Of a DNA stretch of 64,000 nt, positions 8,581 through 18,187 are shown piece by piece; within the stretch, counting starts at the first letter, position 1; every line of letters begins with the position of its first letter. The translations under genes were made by a program, and so were the position numbers. Location: contig NZ_CABPRU010000006.1 in NCBI RefSeq assembly GCF_902459705.1, positions 124,001 to 188,000 on the forward strand, written 5' to 3'. Under the pieces are notes generated by a model that was given only the letters and a program-made list of their open reading frames with translations, was not told the DNA's origin and searched no databases. Source of the DNA: Pandoraea terrigena. GTDB lineage: Bacteria; Pseudomonadota; Gammaproteobacteria; Burkholderiales; Burkholderiaceae.

Positions 8581-11508
8581 TTATTCGTAGTCGCTCATCG
8601 GCACGCAGGCGCAGAACAGGTTCCGGTCGCCGTAGACGTTATCGGCACGTCCCACCGGCGGCCAGTACTTGCGCTCGCGCAGCGACTTCACCGGGTACGC
8701 GGCCTGACTGCGGGCATAAGCGTGCGGCCATTCGTCCGCCGTCACCACATCCGCCGTGTGCGGTGCGTGCTTGAGCGGGTTGTCCTCGCGATCGGCACGA
8801 CCCTCCTCCACGGCACGGATTTCCTCGCGAATTGCGATCATCGCCTCGATGAAGCGGTCGAGTTCGTGCTTCGATTCCGATTCCGTCGGCTCGACCATCA
8901 GCGTACCCGGCACCGGGAAGCTCATCGTCGGGGCGTGGAAGCCGAAGTCCATCAGGCGCTTCGCCACGTCGTCTACGGTGATGCCGCTGGTGTCCTTGAG
9001 CGGACGCAGGTCCAGAATGCACTCGTGCGCGATCAGTCCGCCCGGGCCGCTGTACAGCACAGGATAGTGCGGCGCGAGCTTCTTCGCGACGTAGTTCGCG
9101 TTCAGGATAGCCATCTCGGTGGCGGCCGTCAGGCCCTGCGCGCCCATCATGGCAACGTACATCCACGAGATCGGCAGAATCGACGCCGAGCCGTACGGTG
9201 CGGCCGACACGGCGCTGATGCCGTTGGCATCGCGCGAGTAGCCCGTCGAGTGCTGGTTCGGCAGGAACTGCGCCAGATGGGCACCCACCGCGACCGGGCC
9301 CACGCCCGGGCCGCCGCCGCCGTGCGGAATGCAGAACGTCTTGTGCAGATTCAAATGCGAGACGTCGCCACCGAATTCGCCGGGTGCGCACAGGCCGACC
9401 ATGGCGTTCATGTTTGCGCCGTCGACATACACCTGACCGCCGTTCGCGTGCACGATCTCGCAGATCTGGCGCGCACCGGCTTCGAACACGCCGTGCGTGG
9501 ACGGGTACGTCATCATGATCGCGGCCAGACGCTCGCGATGCTGCTCGGCCTTCGCCTGCAGATCGGCCAGATCGACGTTGCCGTTGGCGTCGCAAGCCAC
9601 CACCACGACCTGCATGCCGGCCATCTGGGCCGATGCCGGGTTCGTGCCGTGCGCCGACGCGGGGATCAGGCAGATGTCGCGATGCGCTTCGCCGCGCGAG
9701 GCGTGATATGCGTGAATGATGAGCAGACCGGTATACTCGCCCTGCGAGCCGGCGTTCGGTTGCAGCGAGACGGCGGCGTAGCCGGTCGCGGCCACGAGCA
9801 TCTGCTCGAGCTGGTCGATCATCGCGCGGTAGCCGACCGTTTGTTCCGTCGGCGCGAACGGGTGAATCTGTCCGAATTCCGGCCACGTCACCGGCAGCAT
9901 TTCCGAGGTGGCGTTGAGCTTCATCGTGCACGAGCCGAGCGGGATCATCGTGCGATCGAGCGCCAGATCCTTGTCGGACAGGCTGCGCAGGTAGCGCAGC
10001 ATTTCGTGTTCGGAGTGATAGCGGTTGAACACCGGGTGCGTGAGATAGGCGCTTTGACGCGCCAGTGCCACCGGGTAACCGTTCGAGACGGTGGTCTCTA
10101 TGGTGTCGAAGTCCAGCGAGACGGCGCTCTTGCCCAAGCCCTCGGCCACCACTTCCCACAGCGCAATCACGTCGTCGCGCGTGCTCGTCTCGTCGAGCGA
10201 GATGCCAAGGGTGTCGGCGTCTTCGCGACGCAGGTTGAATCGGCGTGCGGCGGCAACCGTGTGCACCGCATCGGCACGGCCTGCCACGGGCACGGTCAGC
10301 GTGTCGAAGAACGTGGCGTTGCGCGGCGCGGCGCCCAGTGCGGCGAGGCCGGCGGCCAGCACGGCCGTCAGACGATGCGTGCGCTCGGCGATGGTGCGCA
10401 GCCCCTGCGGGCCGTGGTACGCGGCGTACATGCTGGCCATGATGGCGAGCAGCGCCTGCGCGGTACAGATATTCGACGTCGCCTTCTCGCGGCGAATATG
10501 CTGTTCGCGCGTTTGCAGCGCCAGACGCAGCGCCGGCTTGCCTTGCGTATCGACCGACACGCCGACCAGACGACCCGGCATCGAGCGCTTGAGCTCGTCG
10601 CGCGTGGCCAGGTAAGCGGCGTGCGGGCCACCGAAGCCCATCGGCACGCCGAAGCGCTGGCTGTTGCCGACCGCCACGTCCGCGCCCCACTCGCCCGGCG
10701 GCGTGAGCAGCGTGAGCGAGAGCAGATCGGCGGCGGCGATCAGCATGCCGCCCTTGGCGTGGATCGCATCGGCCAGTGCGCGGTAATCGCGCACGTCACC
10801 ACCCACGCCCGGGTATTGCACGAGCACGCCGAAGGCATCGACATCGGCGGCGGCGGCCACTGGGCCGACCTGCACTTCGATGCCCAGCGGCCTGGCGCGC
10901 GTTTGCACCACTTCAATGGTCTGCGGCAGCACGTCGTCGGCCACGAAGAACGTGTTCGACTTCGACTTGCCGGTGCGCTTGACCAGCGTCATCGCCTCGG
11001 CGGCCGCCGTGGCTTCGTCGAGCATCGACGCATTGGCGATCGCCAACCCCGTCATGTCGATGATCATCTGCTGGTAGTTGAGCAGCGCTTCGAGACGGCC
11101 TTGCGAGATTTCCGGCTGATACGGCGTATAGGCCGTGTACCAGGCCGGATTTTCCAGCACGTTGCGCAGGATCACGCCCGGCGTGAAGGTGTTGGAATAG
11201 CCCTGGCCGATGAACGACTTGAACACCTGGTTCTGGCTGGCGAGCGCGCGCAGTTGCGCCAGCGCCTGCGATTCGGTTTGCGGGGCCGCGAACGGGCCGA
11301 GCGACGTGGCGAAACGCGCGCCGTCGCGACGAATCGACGCGGGCACCACGGCGTCGATCAATGCGGCACGCGACGCGTAGCCCAGCTCGGCGAGCATCGC
11401 TTGTTGTTCGGGGGTATCCGGGCCGATGTGGCGCGCGGAGAAGTTATCGCGCTGCTCAAGCTCGGAGAGCGCGCGGCGCGGCGCTTGCAGGTCAGTCAAG
11501 GCATTCAT
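8581..11508 (-). CDS. gcvP: Glycine dehydrogenase (decarboxylating), P protein
   Basis: GcvP is the pyridoxal-phosphate enzyme that decarboxylates glycine and passes the aminomethyl group to the lipoyl arm of GcvH. At 975 residues it is the fused single-chain form of about 950-975 residues. The N-terminus has the family run [17 protein letters not shown]. The PLP lysine lies in [17 protein letters not shown], at about K723, followed by the glycine-rich loop. GSCTMKLN and [12 protein letters not shown] are also conserved. It is the third gene of gcvT-gcvH-gcvP, 98 bases after gcvH, and expression should follow the upstream glycine riboswitch. Confidence 0.97.
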   Translation of the reverse strand: MNALTDLQAPRRALSELEQRDNFSARHIGPDTPEQQAMLAELGYASRAALIDAVVPASIRRDGARFATSLGPFAAPQTESQALAQLRALASQNQVFKSFIGQGYSNTFTPGVILRNVLENPAWYTAYTPYQPEISQGRLEALLNYQQMIIDMTGLAIANASMLDEATAAAEAMTLVKRTGKSKSNTFFVADDVLPQTIEVVQTRARPLGIEVQVGPVAAAADVDAFGVLVQYPGVGGDVRDYRALADAIHAKGGMLIAAADLLSLTLLTPPGEWGADVAVGNSQRFGVPMGFGGPHAAYLATRDELKRSMPGRLVGVSVDTQGKPALRLALQTREQHIRREKATSNICTAQALLAIMASMYAAYHGPQGLRTIAERTHRLTAVLAAGLAALGAAPRNATFFDTLTVPVAGRADAVHTVAAARRFNLRREDADTLGISLDETSTRDDVIALWEVVAEGLGKSAVSLDFDTIETTVSNGYPVALARQSAYLTHPVFNRYHSEHEMLRYLRSLSDKDLALDRTMIPLGSCTMKLNATSEMLPVTWPEFGQIHPFAPTEQTVGYRAMIDQLEQMLVAATGYAAVSLQPNAGSQGEYTGLLIIHAYHASRGEAHRDICLIPASAHGTNPASAQMAGMQVVVVACDANGNVDLADLQAKAEQHRERLAAIMMTYPSTHGVFEAGARQICEIVHANGGQVYVDGANMNAMVGLCAPGEFGGDVSHLNLHKTFCIPHGGGGPGVGPVAVGAHLAQFLPNQHSTGYSRDANGISAVSAAPYGSASILPISWMYVAMMGAQGLTAATEMAILNANYVAKKLAPHYPVLYSGPGGLIAHECILDLRPLKDTSGITVDDVAKRLMDFGFHAPTMSFPVPGTLMVEPTESESKHELDRFIEAMIAIREEIRAVEEGRADREDNPLKHAPHTADVVTADEWPHAYARSQAAYPVKSLRERKYWPPVGRADNVYGDRNLFCACVPMSDYE

Positions 11509-11606
11509 GGGTCAAATCTCTCGTTCGATCACGGCAAGTGACGGCGGGGGTGGCGGCCGGGACGATGCTGCGAGAGCCGAAGGTCTCACGGCATCGTCCG
11601 GGGGCG

Positions 11607-11990
11607 TCAGCCGCCGATTTTCTTGGCGTATTGTTCAGCGCTCAGCAGCTTGTCCAGCTCGGCCGTGTTCGACGGCTTCACACGGTACAGCCAGTTGCCG
11701 TAGGCGTCGGTGTTGACCAGGTCGGGCGAGCCGGACACTTCGGTGTTGGTCTCGAGGATCTCGCCGCTCACCGGCGAGTGCACGTCGGCCGCTGCCTTGA
11801 CCGATTCGATCACTGCCGAGGCCTCGTCGGCCGCCACGGTACGGCCGGTGTCCGGCAGTTCGACGAACACGATGTCGCCCAGGGATTCCTGCGCGAAATC
11901 GGTAATGCCCACGGTCACGGTGCCGTCGGCTTCGAGGCGGGCCCATTCGTCGGACTCGGTGTACTTCAGGTTATCGGGGATATTCGCCAT
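11607..11990 (-). CDS. gcvH: Glycine cleavage system H protein
   Basis: The 127-residue protein is the lipoyl carrier that shuttles the aminomethyl group from GcvP to GcvT and is reoxidised by lipoamide dehydrogenase. The lipoyl lysine is K65 in [13 protein letters not shown]. The flanking motifs [11 protein letters not shown] at the N-terminus and [11 protein letters not shown] after the hairpin are canonical. It lies 78 bases after gcvT and 98 bases before gcvP on the same strand. Confidence 0.97.
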   Translation of the reverse strand: MANIPDNLKYTESDEWARLEADGTVTVGITDFAQESLGDIVFVELPDTGRTVAADEASAVIESVKAAADVHSPVSGEILETNTEVSGSPDLVNTDAYGNWLYRVKPSNTAELDKLLSAEQYAKKIGG

Positions 11991-12068
11991 GTTGACGCTC
12001 CGGGATTCAGTGTTTGAGGTATTCGGTTATCGGTAATTCGTGTCGCCGCACCGTGGCGCCAATGTTGC

Positions 12069-13175
12069 TCAGGCCACCACGGCCTTGCCGTGACGCACGA
12101 ATGGCAATTTGACCACACGTGCGGGCAATTGCTTGTCACGAATTTGCACATGGACGGTCGCACCATCAGGCACGTCCTTCGGCAGACGGGCAAAAGCGAT
12201 CGATTGCTGCAGGCTCGGGCTGAACGTGCCGCTGGTGATCTCGCCGTCGCCCGCCTCGGTCACCACGACCTGATGCGCGCGCAGCACGCCGCCTTTGCCG
12301 TCGAGTACGAGGCCCGCGAAGCGCCACGTCTGGCCGCGCGAGAGCAGTGAATCCTTGCCGACGAACGTGCGGTCGCTCTCCTTCTCGACGGTCCAGCCCA
12401 GGCCAGCGTCAAGCGGCGACACGTCGTCGTCCATGTCCTGGCCATACAGGTTCATGCCGGCTTCCAGGCGCAGCGTGTCACGCGCGCCAAGCCCCGCCGG
12501 ACGCACGCCCACCGCGACCAGCGCGTTCCACAACGCGGCCACGTGATCGGCGTTCACGATCACTTCGAAGCCGTCTTCGCCGGTGTAGCCGGTGCGCGCG
12601 ATCATCAGTTCGCCGAATGCCGTGTCCTTGGCGAAGGCGGCATTGAACGGCTTGAGGGCTTCGCTCGCGGCCTGGCTGCCCGGCACCGCCTGCCACACCT
12701 TGGCGCGGGCGTTCGGGCCCTGGACCGCGACGATCGACAGATCGCGGCGCGGAATGATCGTCAGGCTGTAATCGCCATGGGCGTTGAGCTGGCCGATCCA
12801 GGCGAGATCCTTGTCGGCCGTGCCGGCGTTGACCACCACACGGAACCAGTCTTCGGCGATGAAATAGATGATGAGGTCGTCGATCACGCCGCCGCTCGGG
12901 TTGAGCATGCAGGTATAGAGCGCCTTGCCCGGGGTTTGCAGCTTGTCGACGTTGTTGGCGACGGCGTAGCGCAGGAATTCGCGGCAGCTCGGGCCATGCA
13001 GATCGACCACGCACATGTGCGAGACGTCGAACATGCCGGCGTCGCTGCGCACGGCGTTGTGCTCTTCGATCTGGGAACCGTAGTTCACTGGCATGTCCCA
13101 GCCGCCGAAATCGACCATGCGGGCGCCCGCGGCGCGGTGCGTATCGTTGAGCGGAGTGCGTTTGAGTTCGGTCAT
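12069..13175 (-). CDS. gcvT: Glycine cleavage system T protein (aminomethyltransferase)
   Basis: GcvT moves the methylene group from the aminomethyl-lipoyl arm to tetrahydrofolate, releasing ammonia. The 368-residue length is usual. Family hallmarks are [30 protein letters not shown] near the N-terminus, [24 protein letters not shown] in the middle and [20 protein letters not shown] with the catalytic Asp. It is the first gene of the operon; the leader contains a tandem glycine riboswitch and a terminator hairpin, so transcription should continue into gcvT only when glycine is abundant. Confidence 0.97.
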   Translation of the reverse strand: MTELKRTPLNDTHRAAGARMVDFGGWDMPVNYGSQIEEHNAVRSDAGMFDVSHMCVVDLHGPSCREFLRYAVANNVDKLQTPGKALYTCMLNPSGGVIDDLIIYFIAEDWFRVVVNAGTADKDLAWIGQLNAHGDYSLTIIPRRDLSIVAVQGPNARAKVWQAVPGSQAASEALKPFNAAFAKDTAFGELMIARTGYTGEDGFEVIVNADHVAALWNALVAVGVRPAGLGARDTLRLEAGMNLYGQDMDDDVSPLDAGLGWTVEKESDRTFVGKDSLLSRGQTWRFAGLVLDGKGGVLRAHQVVVTEAGDGEITSGTFSPSLQQSIAFARLPKDVPDGATVHVQIRDKQLPARVVKLPFVRHGKAVVA

Positions 13176-13236
13176 CGGAGCGTCAGGGCATCAAGGCGTC
13201 AAGGGTCGGGCATTTCGGAAAACGTCGCCCGAAAAT

Positions 13237-13330
13237 GCAAAAAGGGGTCATCTCGACGACCGGCACTTTCCGCGTCCGGTGCGTGCGTGTGCACGAACCC
13301 GGCGCAATGCCAGTTGGCGAGATGACCCCT
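13237..13330 (-). terminator. gcvT: Riboswitch-controlled terminator (gcvT expression platform)
   Basis: On the minus strand AGGGGTCATCTCG (13330-13318) pairs perfectly with CGAGATGACCCCT (13255-13243) across an extended, partly structured loop, then a T-rich tract runs at 13237-13243. The 5' arm begins inside the 3' end of the second aptamer (GGACAGAGGGGTC), so aptamer folding and terminator folding compete for the same bases. That is the expected layout of a glycine-ON switch. Confidence 0.8.
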
Positions 13331-13555
13331 CTGTCCTTGGTACCTGAGAGATTGCCCGGTGCGTGCGGCGCGCTGTGCGCCATGCCGCTCGTGCCGGCCC
13401 CTTCGGTGGGCTGCCCGCGTGCCGCGCACGCTGCAACCGCTCTCCAGAGATCGAAGGCGATGCCTTCGGCGCGGACGGTCCTTGATGCCTGAGAGTTTGT
13501 GGGTATTACCCCTTCGGCGGCCCCGGCATGTGCTTCCCGGTGCGCTCTCCCGACC
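13322..13555 (-). promoter_or_regulatory. Tandem glycine riboswitch upstream of gcvT
   Basis: Two glycine aptamers follow each other on the minus strand. Aptamer I (about 13555-13465) starts with GGGAGAGCGCACCGG and contains CAAACTCTCAGGCATCAAGGACCG. Aptamer II (about 13452-13325) starts with CTCTGGAGAGCGG and contains CAATCTCTCAGGTACCAAGGACAGAGG. GGAGAG paired with CTCTCAGGNA, then AGGACNG, is the conserved glycine-aptamer core. The leader ends 147 bases before the gcvT start. Identity is secure from the motif pair and from the downstream gene. Confidence 0.95.
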
Positions 13556-13565
13556 ACGCTCGCGC

Positions 13566-13594
13566 ACTTTACGGCGAAAGGCGAAGGCTGTCAA
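13566..13594 (-). promoter_or_regulatory. Sigma70-type promoter of gcvTHP
   Basis: On the minus strand a consensus -35 TTGACA (13594-13589) is separated by exactly 17 bases from TAAAGT (13571-13566), placing the start of transcription a few bases before the first riboswitch aptamer. Confidence 0.75.
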
Positions 13595-13684
13595 TTTGAC
13601 ACAGGTTTCCTGAGCGCGAAACCGCGTCAAACACCGCCGGACGGTCACGGGCGCCTTTTTGATCGCGCCGATCGCGTTGACGAT

Positions 13685-14497
13685 TCAACGCACCTCGCCC
13701 GGGTTCGTGCCGGCAGGACAACCGTCCTTCCCCCAGCGTCCGTTGCACACGGCCCAGAGACAGCGCTGCTTCGGTATGACCTCGTACCAGCGATAACGGG
13801 CGCACTGCGCCAGCGCCGCCGCCACGGCACCGGCCGCCGACGGTGGCGCCCCCGATGCCGCCGATGCCGCCCGCGGCTGGGCTTCGGCGGCGATCTGGCC
13901 AATGTCGTTGTTGTCGAAATGCGCGGGAAGATCGGCATTGGCCGCCGGAGGCACAGCATTGCCGGTCGTGCCGCCGGACGCGCGGCGGCCGAGCAGTCGC
14001 ATCATGTCGTCCTGCGCGGCGTTGCTGGCAGCGGGCGGCGTCGGCGCCGTGGCGGCGGCGGTCAGTGCGGCGGTGGCCGCCGAAGCGGTGAGCGGTGCCG
14101 GCTGGCCGGCCGACGCGACGTCTGCGGCCGCACCGGACGCGGCCGCGTCCGCCGCTGCCAAGGCCTGCGCCCGCGCCAGTGCGGCAGACGCATCGTTGGG
14201 CGCACGGCCGGCGTCCGCCGCCGCCATGTCGCCCGAAGCGACGGCGGTCGGTGTGTTGTTACCGGCATTGAAAGGGGTGATGGTCAGCCCGTCGGGCGGC
14301 CTGGGCGTGGGGTCGACATACGGGGCGCGCAGATTCCACCAGATGCCGAGCAAGGCGATGCTGGCGAACACCGCCGTGCCGAGCACGAGCGCACCGGTGA
14401 CCCAGCCGGCGGGTTCGGCATCCACGAGTCTCGCACCGCACTGCTCACAGCGCCGCGCACGCGGCGCATTGTTCGTCCCACAGGTTGGACATTGCAC
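13685..14497 (-). CDS. Zinc-ribbon single-pass membrane protein, function unknown
   Basis: Translation most likely starts at the GTG at 14497, just before the zinc ribbon, with GTGGTGAGATC as a weak ribosome site; the frame is open upstream but that extension is Arg-rich and shifts the ribbon inward. The 270-residue product begins with a double CxxC ribbon (CPTCGTNNAPRARRCEQCG, residues ~3-21), then a transmembrane helix (residues ~33-55). A long Ala/Thr-rich linker follows, then a compact C-terminal block with QCARYRWYEVIPKQRCLWAVCNG and four Cys. The layout suggests a cytoplasmic ribbon and a periplasmic C-terminal domain. I cannot assign a pathway. It faces away from the helicase gene. Confidence 0.6.
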   Translation of the reverse strand: MQCPTCGTNNAPRARRCEQCGARLVDAEPAGWVTGALVLGTAVFASIALLGIWWNLRAPYVDPTPRPPDGLTITPFNAGNNTPTAVASGDMAAADAGRAPNDASAALARAQALAAADAAASGAAADVASAGQPAPLTASAATAALTAAATAPTPPAASNAAQDDMMRLLGRRASGGTTGNAVPPAANADLPAHFDNNDIGQIAAEAQPRAASAASGAPPSAAGAVAAALAQCARYRWYEVIPKQRCLWAVCNGRWGKDGCPAGTNPGEVR

Positions 14498-14723
14498 GGC
14501 GATCTCACCACGATGGCAATGTTTTTCATTATAGGCATCGGGTCCACGTCGACGCCAGCCTGCGGCGTCGCGCCGGCCCCACAGTTGCCCCGCGCACCGT
14601 GCCTGTCGGGCGCGCGGCGGGGCGCCTCCCGCGTGATAGACTTGCCCACCGCCTGCCCATGCATCGCATCGCCGTGCACGCGCCCTCACCGGCCCCCCGT
14701 CGTCTCCCCCTTCGCATCACGCC

Positions 14724-16829
14724 ATGTCCTCCTTCCCGCTCAATCCTGCCCAGAACGAAGCCACGCGTTATTTCGACGGCCCATGCCTCGTGCTGGCCGG
14801 CGCGGGCAGTGGCAAGACGCGCGTCATCACGCAAAAGATCGCGTGGCTGATCGAGACGAAGGGCTTCGAGCCGAAGCACATCGCAGCCGTCACCTTCACG
14901 AACAAGGCCGCCGCCGAAATGCGCGAACGCGTGGCCAAGCAGCTCGAAGGCAAGTTGCTCACCACGCCGGGCAAGCAAGGCCGCAAGGTACCGGTCAACC
15001 AGCTCACGATTTGTACGTTCCACTCGCTGGGCGTGCAGATCCTGCGGCGTGAAGCCGAGAACGTCGGGCTGAAGCCGCAGTTCTCGATTCTCGACGCCGA
15101 CGACTGCTTCGGCCTGATCCAGGAGCAACTGGGCACGACCGACAAGGCCATGATTCGCGGCGTGCAGACCGCCATCTCGCTCTGGAAGAACGGGCTCGTC
15201 ACGCCCGAGACGGCGCTGGCCGCCGCCGAGACGGCCGACGAGCACCAGGCCGCCCTCGTCTATCGCAATTACATGGCCACGTTGCAGGCCTACCAGGCGG
15301 TCGATTTCGACGACCTGATCCGGCTGCCCGCCCAGCTCTTCGAGCGCGACGAGGACGTGCGCGAGCGTTGGCAGAACAAGCTGCGCTACCTGCTCATCGA
15401 CGAGTACCAGGACACCAACACCTGCCAATACCTGCTGCTCAAGCTGCTCGCGGGTCCGCGTGCGGCGTTCACGGCGGTGGGCGACGACGATCAGGCGATC
15501 TACGGCTGGCGCGGCGCCACGCTCGAGAACCTCAAGCAACTGCAAGTCGACTTCCCGACGCTCAAGGTCATCAAGCTGGAGCAGAACTACCGGTCGACGT
15601 CACGCATTCTGACGGCAGCGAACAACGTCATCGCGAAGAATCCGAAACTCTTCGAGAAGAAGCTGTGGAGCGAACACGGCCTGGGCGACCCGATCACGGT
15701 CACGGCGATGAATGACGAAGAGCACGAAGCCGAGTCGGTCGTGTTTCGCCTGTCGGCGCACAAGTTCGAGCGGCGCGCGGAGTTTCGCGACTACGCCATC
15801 CTGTATCGCGGCAACCATCAGGCGCGCATCTTCGAACAGGTGCTGCGACGTGAGCGGATTCCCTACGTGCTCTCGGGCGGCCAGTCGTTCTTCGACAAGG
15901 CGGAAATCAAGGATCTGTGCGCCTACCTGCGGCTGCTGGCCAACCCCGACGACGACCCGGCCTTCATCCGTGCCGTGACCACGCCGCGCCGCGGGGTGGG
16001 CAGCACCACGCTCGAAGTGCTCGGCAGCTTCGCTGGACAGGCCAAGGTGTCGCTGTTCGAGGGCGTCTACATGGGCGCGGTCGAAGCGCGGCTGCAACCG
16101 CGTCAGCTCGAACCGCTGCGCGCGTTTTGCGACTTCATCCAGCGCATTGCAGCGCGCGCGTCGCGCGACCCGGCCAACGAGGTCATCGACGACCTGATGG
16201 AAGGGATTCACTACGAGGCGTATCTGTACGACACGTTCGACGAGCGTCAGGCGCAATCGCGCTGGACGACCGTGCTCGAATTCCTCGAATGGATGAAGCG
16301 CAAGGGCACGCGCGGCGACGAGGCGCAAACCACCGGCCTCGACAACGCCGATGGGCTCGACGACGATGGCAAGAGCCTGATGGAACTCACCCAGACCATC
16401 GCGCTGATGTCGATGCTCGAAGGCCGCGATGGCGACGATCCGGATGCCGTACGCCTGTCGACGCTGCATGCCTCGAAGGGGCTGGAGTATCCCCACGTGT
16501 TTCTCGTCGGCGTGGAAGAAGGCATCCTGCCGCACCTTCGCGAGGATGACGAAGTCACCGCCGAGAAGATCGAGGAGGAGCGCCGGCTGATGTATGTCGG
16601 CATCACACGTGCGCAGCGCTCGCTGCAACTGTCGTGGTGCAAGAAACGCAAGCGTGCGCGCGAGACCTACTCGTGCGAAGTCTCGCGGTTCGTGCCCGAG
16701 ATGCAACTCGACGAAGCGCCGCCCCCGCCGCCCGAAGACGCGCCCATGTCGCCGAAGGATCGGCTCGCCAGCCTCAAGGCCATGCTCGCGGGCGGTGCGA
16801 ACAAGACACCGTCGTCGTCAGGCGCGTGA
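14724..16829 (+). CDS. rep: UvrD/Rep-family ATP-dependent DNA helicase
   Basis: This superfamily 1A 3'-5' helicase has 701 residues, close to Rep (673) and UvrD (720). Motifs in order: Q-motif LNPAQNEATRYF, Walker A LAGAGSGKTRVITQK (residues ~24-38), Ia TFTNKAAAEMRERV, Walker B LLIDEYQDTNTCQY, III VGDDDQAIYGWRGA, IV LEQNYRST, V LSTLHASKGLEYPHVF and VI EERRLMYVGITRAQ. Overall fit is better with Rep, which removes proteins ahead of the replication fork, than with UvrD of excision repair. A GC-rich hairpin lies 35 bases after the stop. Confidence 0.85.
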   Translation: MSSFPLNPAQNEATRYFDGPCLVLAGAGSGKTRVITQKIAWLIETKGFEPKHIAAVTFTNKAAAEMRERVAKQLEGKLLTTPGKQGRKVPVNQLTICTFHSLGVQILRREAENVGLKPQFSILDADDCFGLIQEQLGTTDKAMIRGVQTAISLWKNGLVTPETALAAAETADEHQAALVYRNYMATLQAYQAVDFDDLIRLPAQLFERDEDVRERWQNKLRYLLIDEYQDTNTCQYLLLKLLAGPRAAFTAVGDDDQAIYGWRGATLENLKQLQVDFPTLKVIKLEQNYRSTSRILTAANNVIAKNPKLFEKKLWSEHGLGDPITVTAMNDEEHEAESVVFRLSAHKFERRAEFRDYAILYRGNHQARIFEQVLRRERIPYVLSGGQSFFDKAEIKDLCAYLRLLANPDDDPAFIRAVTTPRRGVGSTTLEVLGSFAGQAKVSLFEGVYMGAVEARLQPRQLEPLRAFCDFIQRIAARASRDPANEVIDDLMEGIHYEAYLYDTFDERQAQSRWTTVLEFLEWMKRKGTRGDEAQTTGLDNADGLDDDGKSLMELTQTIALMSMLEGRDGDDPDAVRLSTLHASKGLEYPHVFLVGVEEGILPHLREDDEVTAEKIEEERRLMYVGITRAQRSLQLSWCKKRKRARETYSCEVSRFVPEMQLDEAPPPPPEDAPMSPKDRLASLKAMLAGGANKTPSSSGA

Positions 16830-16863
16830 CTCGACGCCCGCCGGGCACGCACCACACATGAGT

Positions 16864-16883
16864 AGCCCCCGCAAGCGGGGGCT
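16864..16883 (+). terminator. Hairpin after the helicase gene
   Basis: AGCCCCC and GGGGGCT form a perfect 7-bp stem with loop GCAAGC, 35 bases past the helicase stop. There is no T tract, so it may only stabilise the transcript end or act in both directions. Confidence 0.4.
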
Positions 16884-16956
16884 GGCTTGAGGAACGGCGA
16901 CATCGTACCGGGGCTGTCGGCGGCGGCACGGCGTACCGTGAAGTCAATGCTTGCTG

Positions 16957-17070
16957 CTATTTGCCACTACCCGAAGACGTCTGATCACAAGCGGCTGCCG
17001 GACTCGACACCACGACCATCCCAACCAGACCGGTCAAACAAAGCAGAACAGCAACCAACAGTTTCCGCAT
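16957..17070 (-). CDS. Small exported peptide, 37 residues
   Basis: The product is MRKLLVAVLLCLTGLV..., a basic start, an 18-residue hydrophobic core and SSPAAACDQTSSGSGK at the end. It looks like a signal peptide with a predicted mature tail of only about ten residues beginning CDQ; AxA cleavage fits better than a lipobox because the residues before Cys are PAAA. It has a GTGGAGG ribosome site 8 bases before the ATG and a good sigma70 promoter 31 bases upstream, so it is very likely expressed. Alternatives are an entericidin-like toxic peptide or a small lipoprotein. No homologue is recognised. Confidence 0.6.
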   Translation of the reverse strand: MRKLLVAVLLCLTGLVGMVVVSSPAAACDQTSSGSGK

Positions 17071-17101
17071 AGGCTCGCCTCCACTCGTCAGGTGAAGTTT
17101 C

Positions 17102-17130
17102 ACTATAGAAGCGCATCCTGTCGTTGACAA
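17102..17130 (-). promoter_or_regulatory. Sigma70-type promoter of the 37-residue peptide gene
   Basis: On the minus strand -35 TTGTCA (17130-17125) and -10 TATAGT (17107-17102) are separated by 17 bases and lie 31 bases before the ATG. Confidence 0.7.
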
Positions 17131-17308
17131 AGATATCTTGACCATCGACACGACGCGGGCGATAGTCGGTAAAAAACGGGCGAAACAAGACGTGAATTGC
17201 GTTGATTTCGACCCAATGCCCACACCGCCTGCGCTCACGTGACGCGTCTGGCGCACACGGCGGCGGCGCGTGTGCGGCACCGATCCCAAGACTTTGTGGA
17301 GCTGGTGC

Positions 17309-18085
17309 GTGAGACTGCATATCCTGTCTGACCTGCATTTGTCCGTGGCGCCGTTGGCCGCACCCGAGGTGGAAGCCGACATCACGATTCTTGCCGGCGA
17401 CATCAGCCGGCCGGCGCAAGCCATCGAGTGGGCGAAGGCGCTGGGGCGCCCCGTCATCTACGTTCCCGGAAATCACGAGTTCTACGGCGCGACGCTGGCG
17501 GGCACGCTGGCCGAATTGCGGCACCTCACTGCGGGCACCGACGTCCATCTGCTCGAGCGCGGCTCGGTGGTCATTGGCGGCGTGCGATTCGTCGGCACGA
17601 CGTTATGGACGGACTTCGCGTTGTACGATGCCGACGGCAAGCATGATGCCGTCGTGGAGGAGTCGCTCAAATTCGTACGCGACTTCACACGGATTCGCGT
17701 GGGCGATCCGGCGGTGCCGTGGACGGATCTGCCATGTTTCTCGCCGGACGACTGCGCGGCGCTGTGCCGTGAAAACGTCGCCTGGCTCGCGCGCGCGCTC
17801 GCCGCACCGCACGACGGCCCCACCGTCGTGGTCACGCATCACGCGCCAACGCCGCAGAGCATCCATCCCCGCTTTTCGGGGTCGCTCGTCAATCCGGCCT
17901 TCATTTCGGATTTGACCTCATTCGTCGAATCCTCCGAGGCGGCACTGTGGATTCACGGCCATACGCACGATTCGTTTGACTACCGCGTCGGTCATACCCG
18001 GGTGCTGTGCAATCCGCGCGGCTATTGTTTCGAGGGACGCGTCGAGAACGCGGCGTTCGATCCGACGCTGACGGTGCGCGTGTAA
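17309..18085 (+). CDS. Calcineurin-like metallophosphoesterase
   Basis: The 258-residue protein has the full set of metallophosphoesterase motifs in order: LHILSDLHL (D-x-H) at the N-terminus, ILAGDIS (GD), YVPGNHEFYG (GNHE), VVVTHHAPTP, and WIHGHTHDSFDYRVG. The start is the GTG at 17309, because the DxH strand usually sits within the first ten residues and TTGTGGAG lies upstream; an ATG-less extension to 17270 is possible. It probably hydrolyses a phosphodiester or phosphomonoester in the cytoplasm; no signal peptide is present. Substrate unknown. It stands alone, followed by a terminator. Confidence 0.85.
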   Translation: MRLHILSDLHLSVAPLAAPEVEADITILAGDISRPAQAIEWAKALGRPVIYVPGNHEFYGATLAGTLAELRHLTAGTDVHLLERGSVVIGGVRFVGTTLWTDFALYDADGKHDAVVEESLKFVRDFTRIRVGDPAVPWTDLPCFSPDDCAALCRENVAWLARALAAPHDGPTVVVTHHAPTPQSIHPRFSGSLVNPAFISDLTSFVESSEAALWIHGHTHDSFDYRVGHTRVLCNPRGYCFEGRVENAAFDPTLTVRV

Positions 18086-18118
18086 TACGACGCCGCACGT
18101 CGCCGGACGCCGGAGACA

Positions 18119-18148
18119 AGAATCCCCGCCGAAGCGGGGATTCTTTTT
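18119..18148 (+). terminator. Rho-independent terminator after the metallophosphoesterase gene
   Basis: GAATCCCCGC and GCGGGGATTC form a perfect 10-bp stem with loop CGAA, followed by TTTT. It lies 34 bases after the stop and may also serve the convergent cytochrome gene. Confidence 0.85.
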
Positions 18149-18187
18149 GGGCGCAGGCGATAGGCGCCAGGCATGGCGCTTGGGGGC

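Noticed and set aside
8722-11541. A 939-codon open frame antisense to gcvP
   Set aside because: It is the mirror of GC-rich coding sequence, rich in Arg/His with no domain or ribosome site; gcvP is certain on the other strand.
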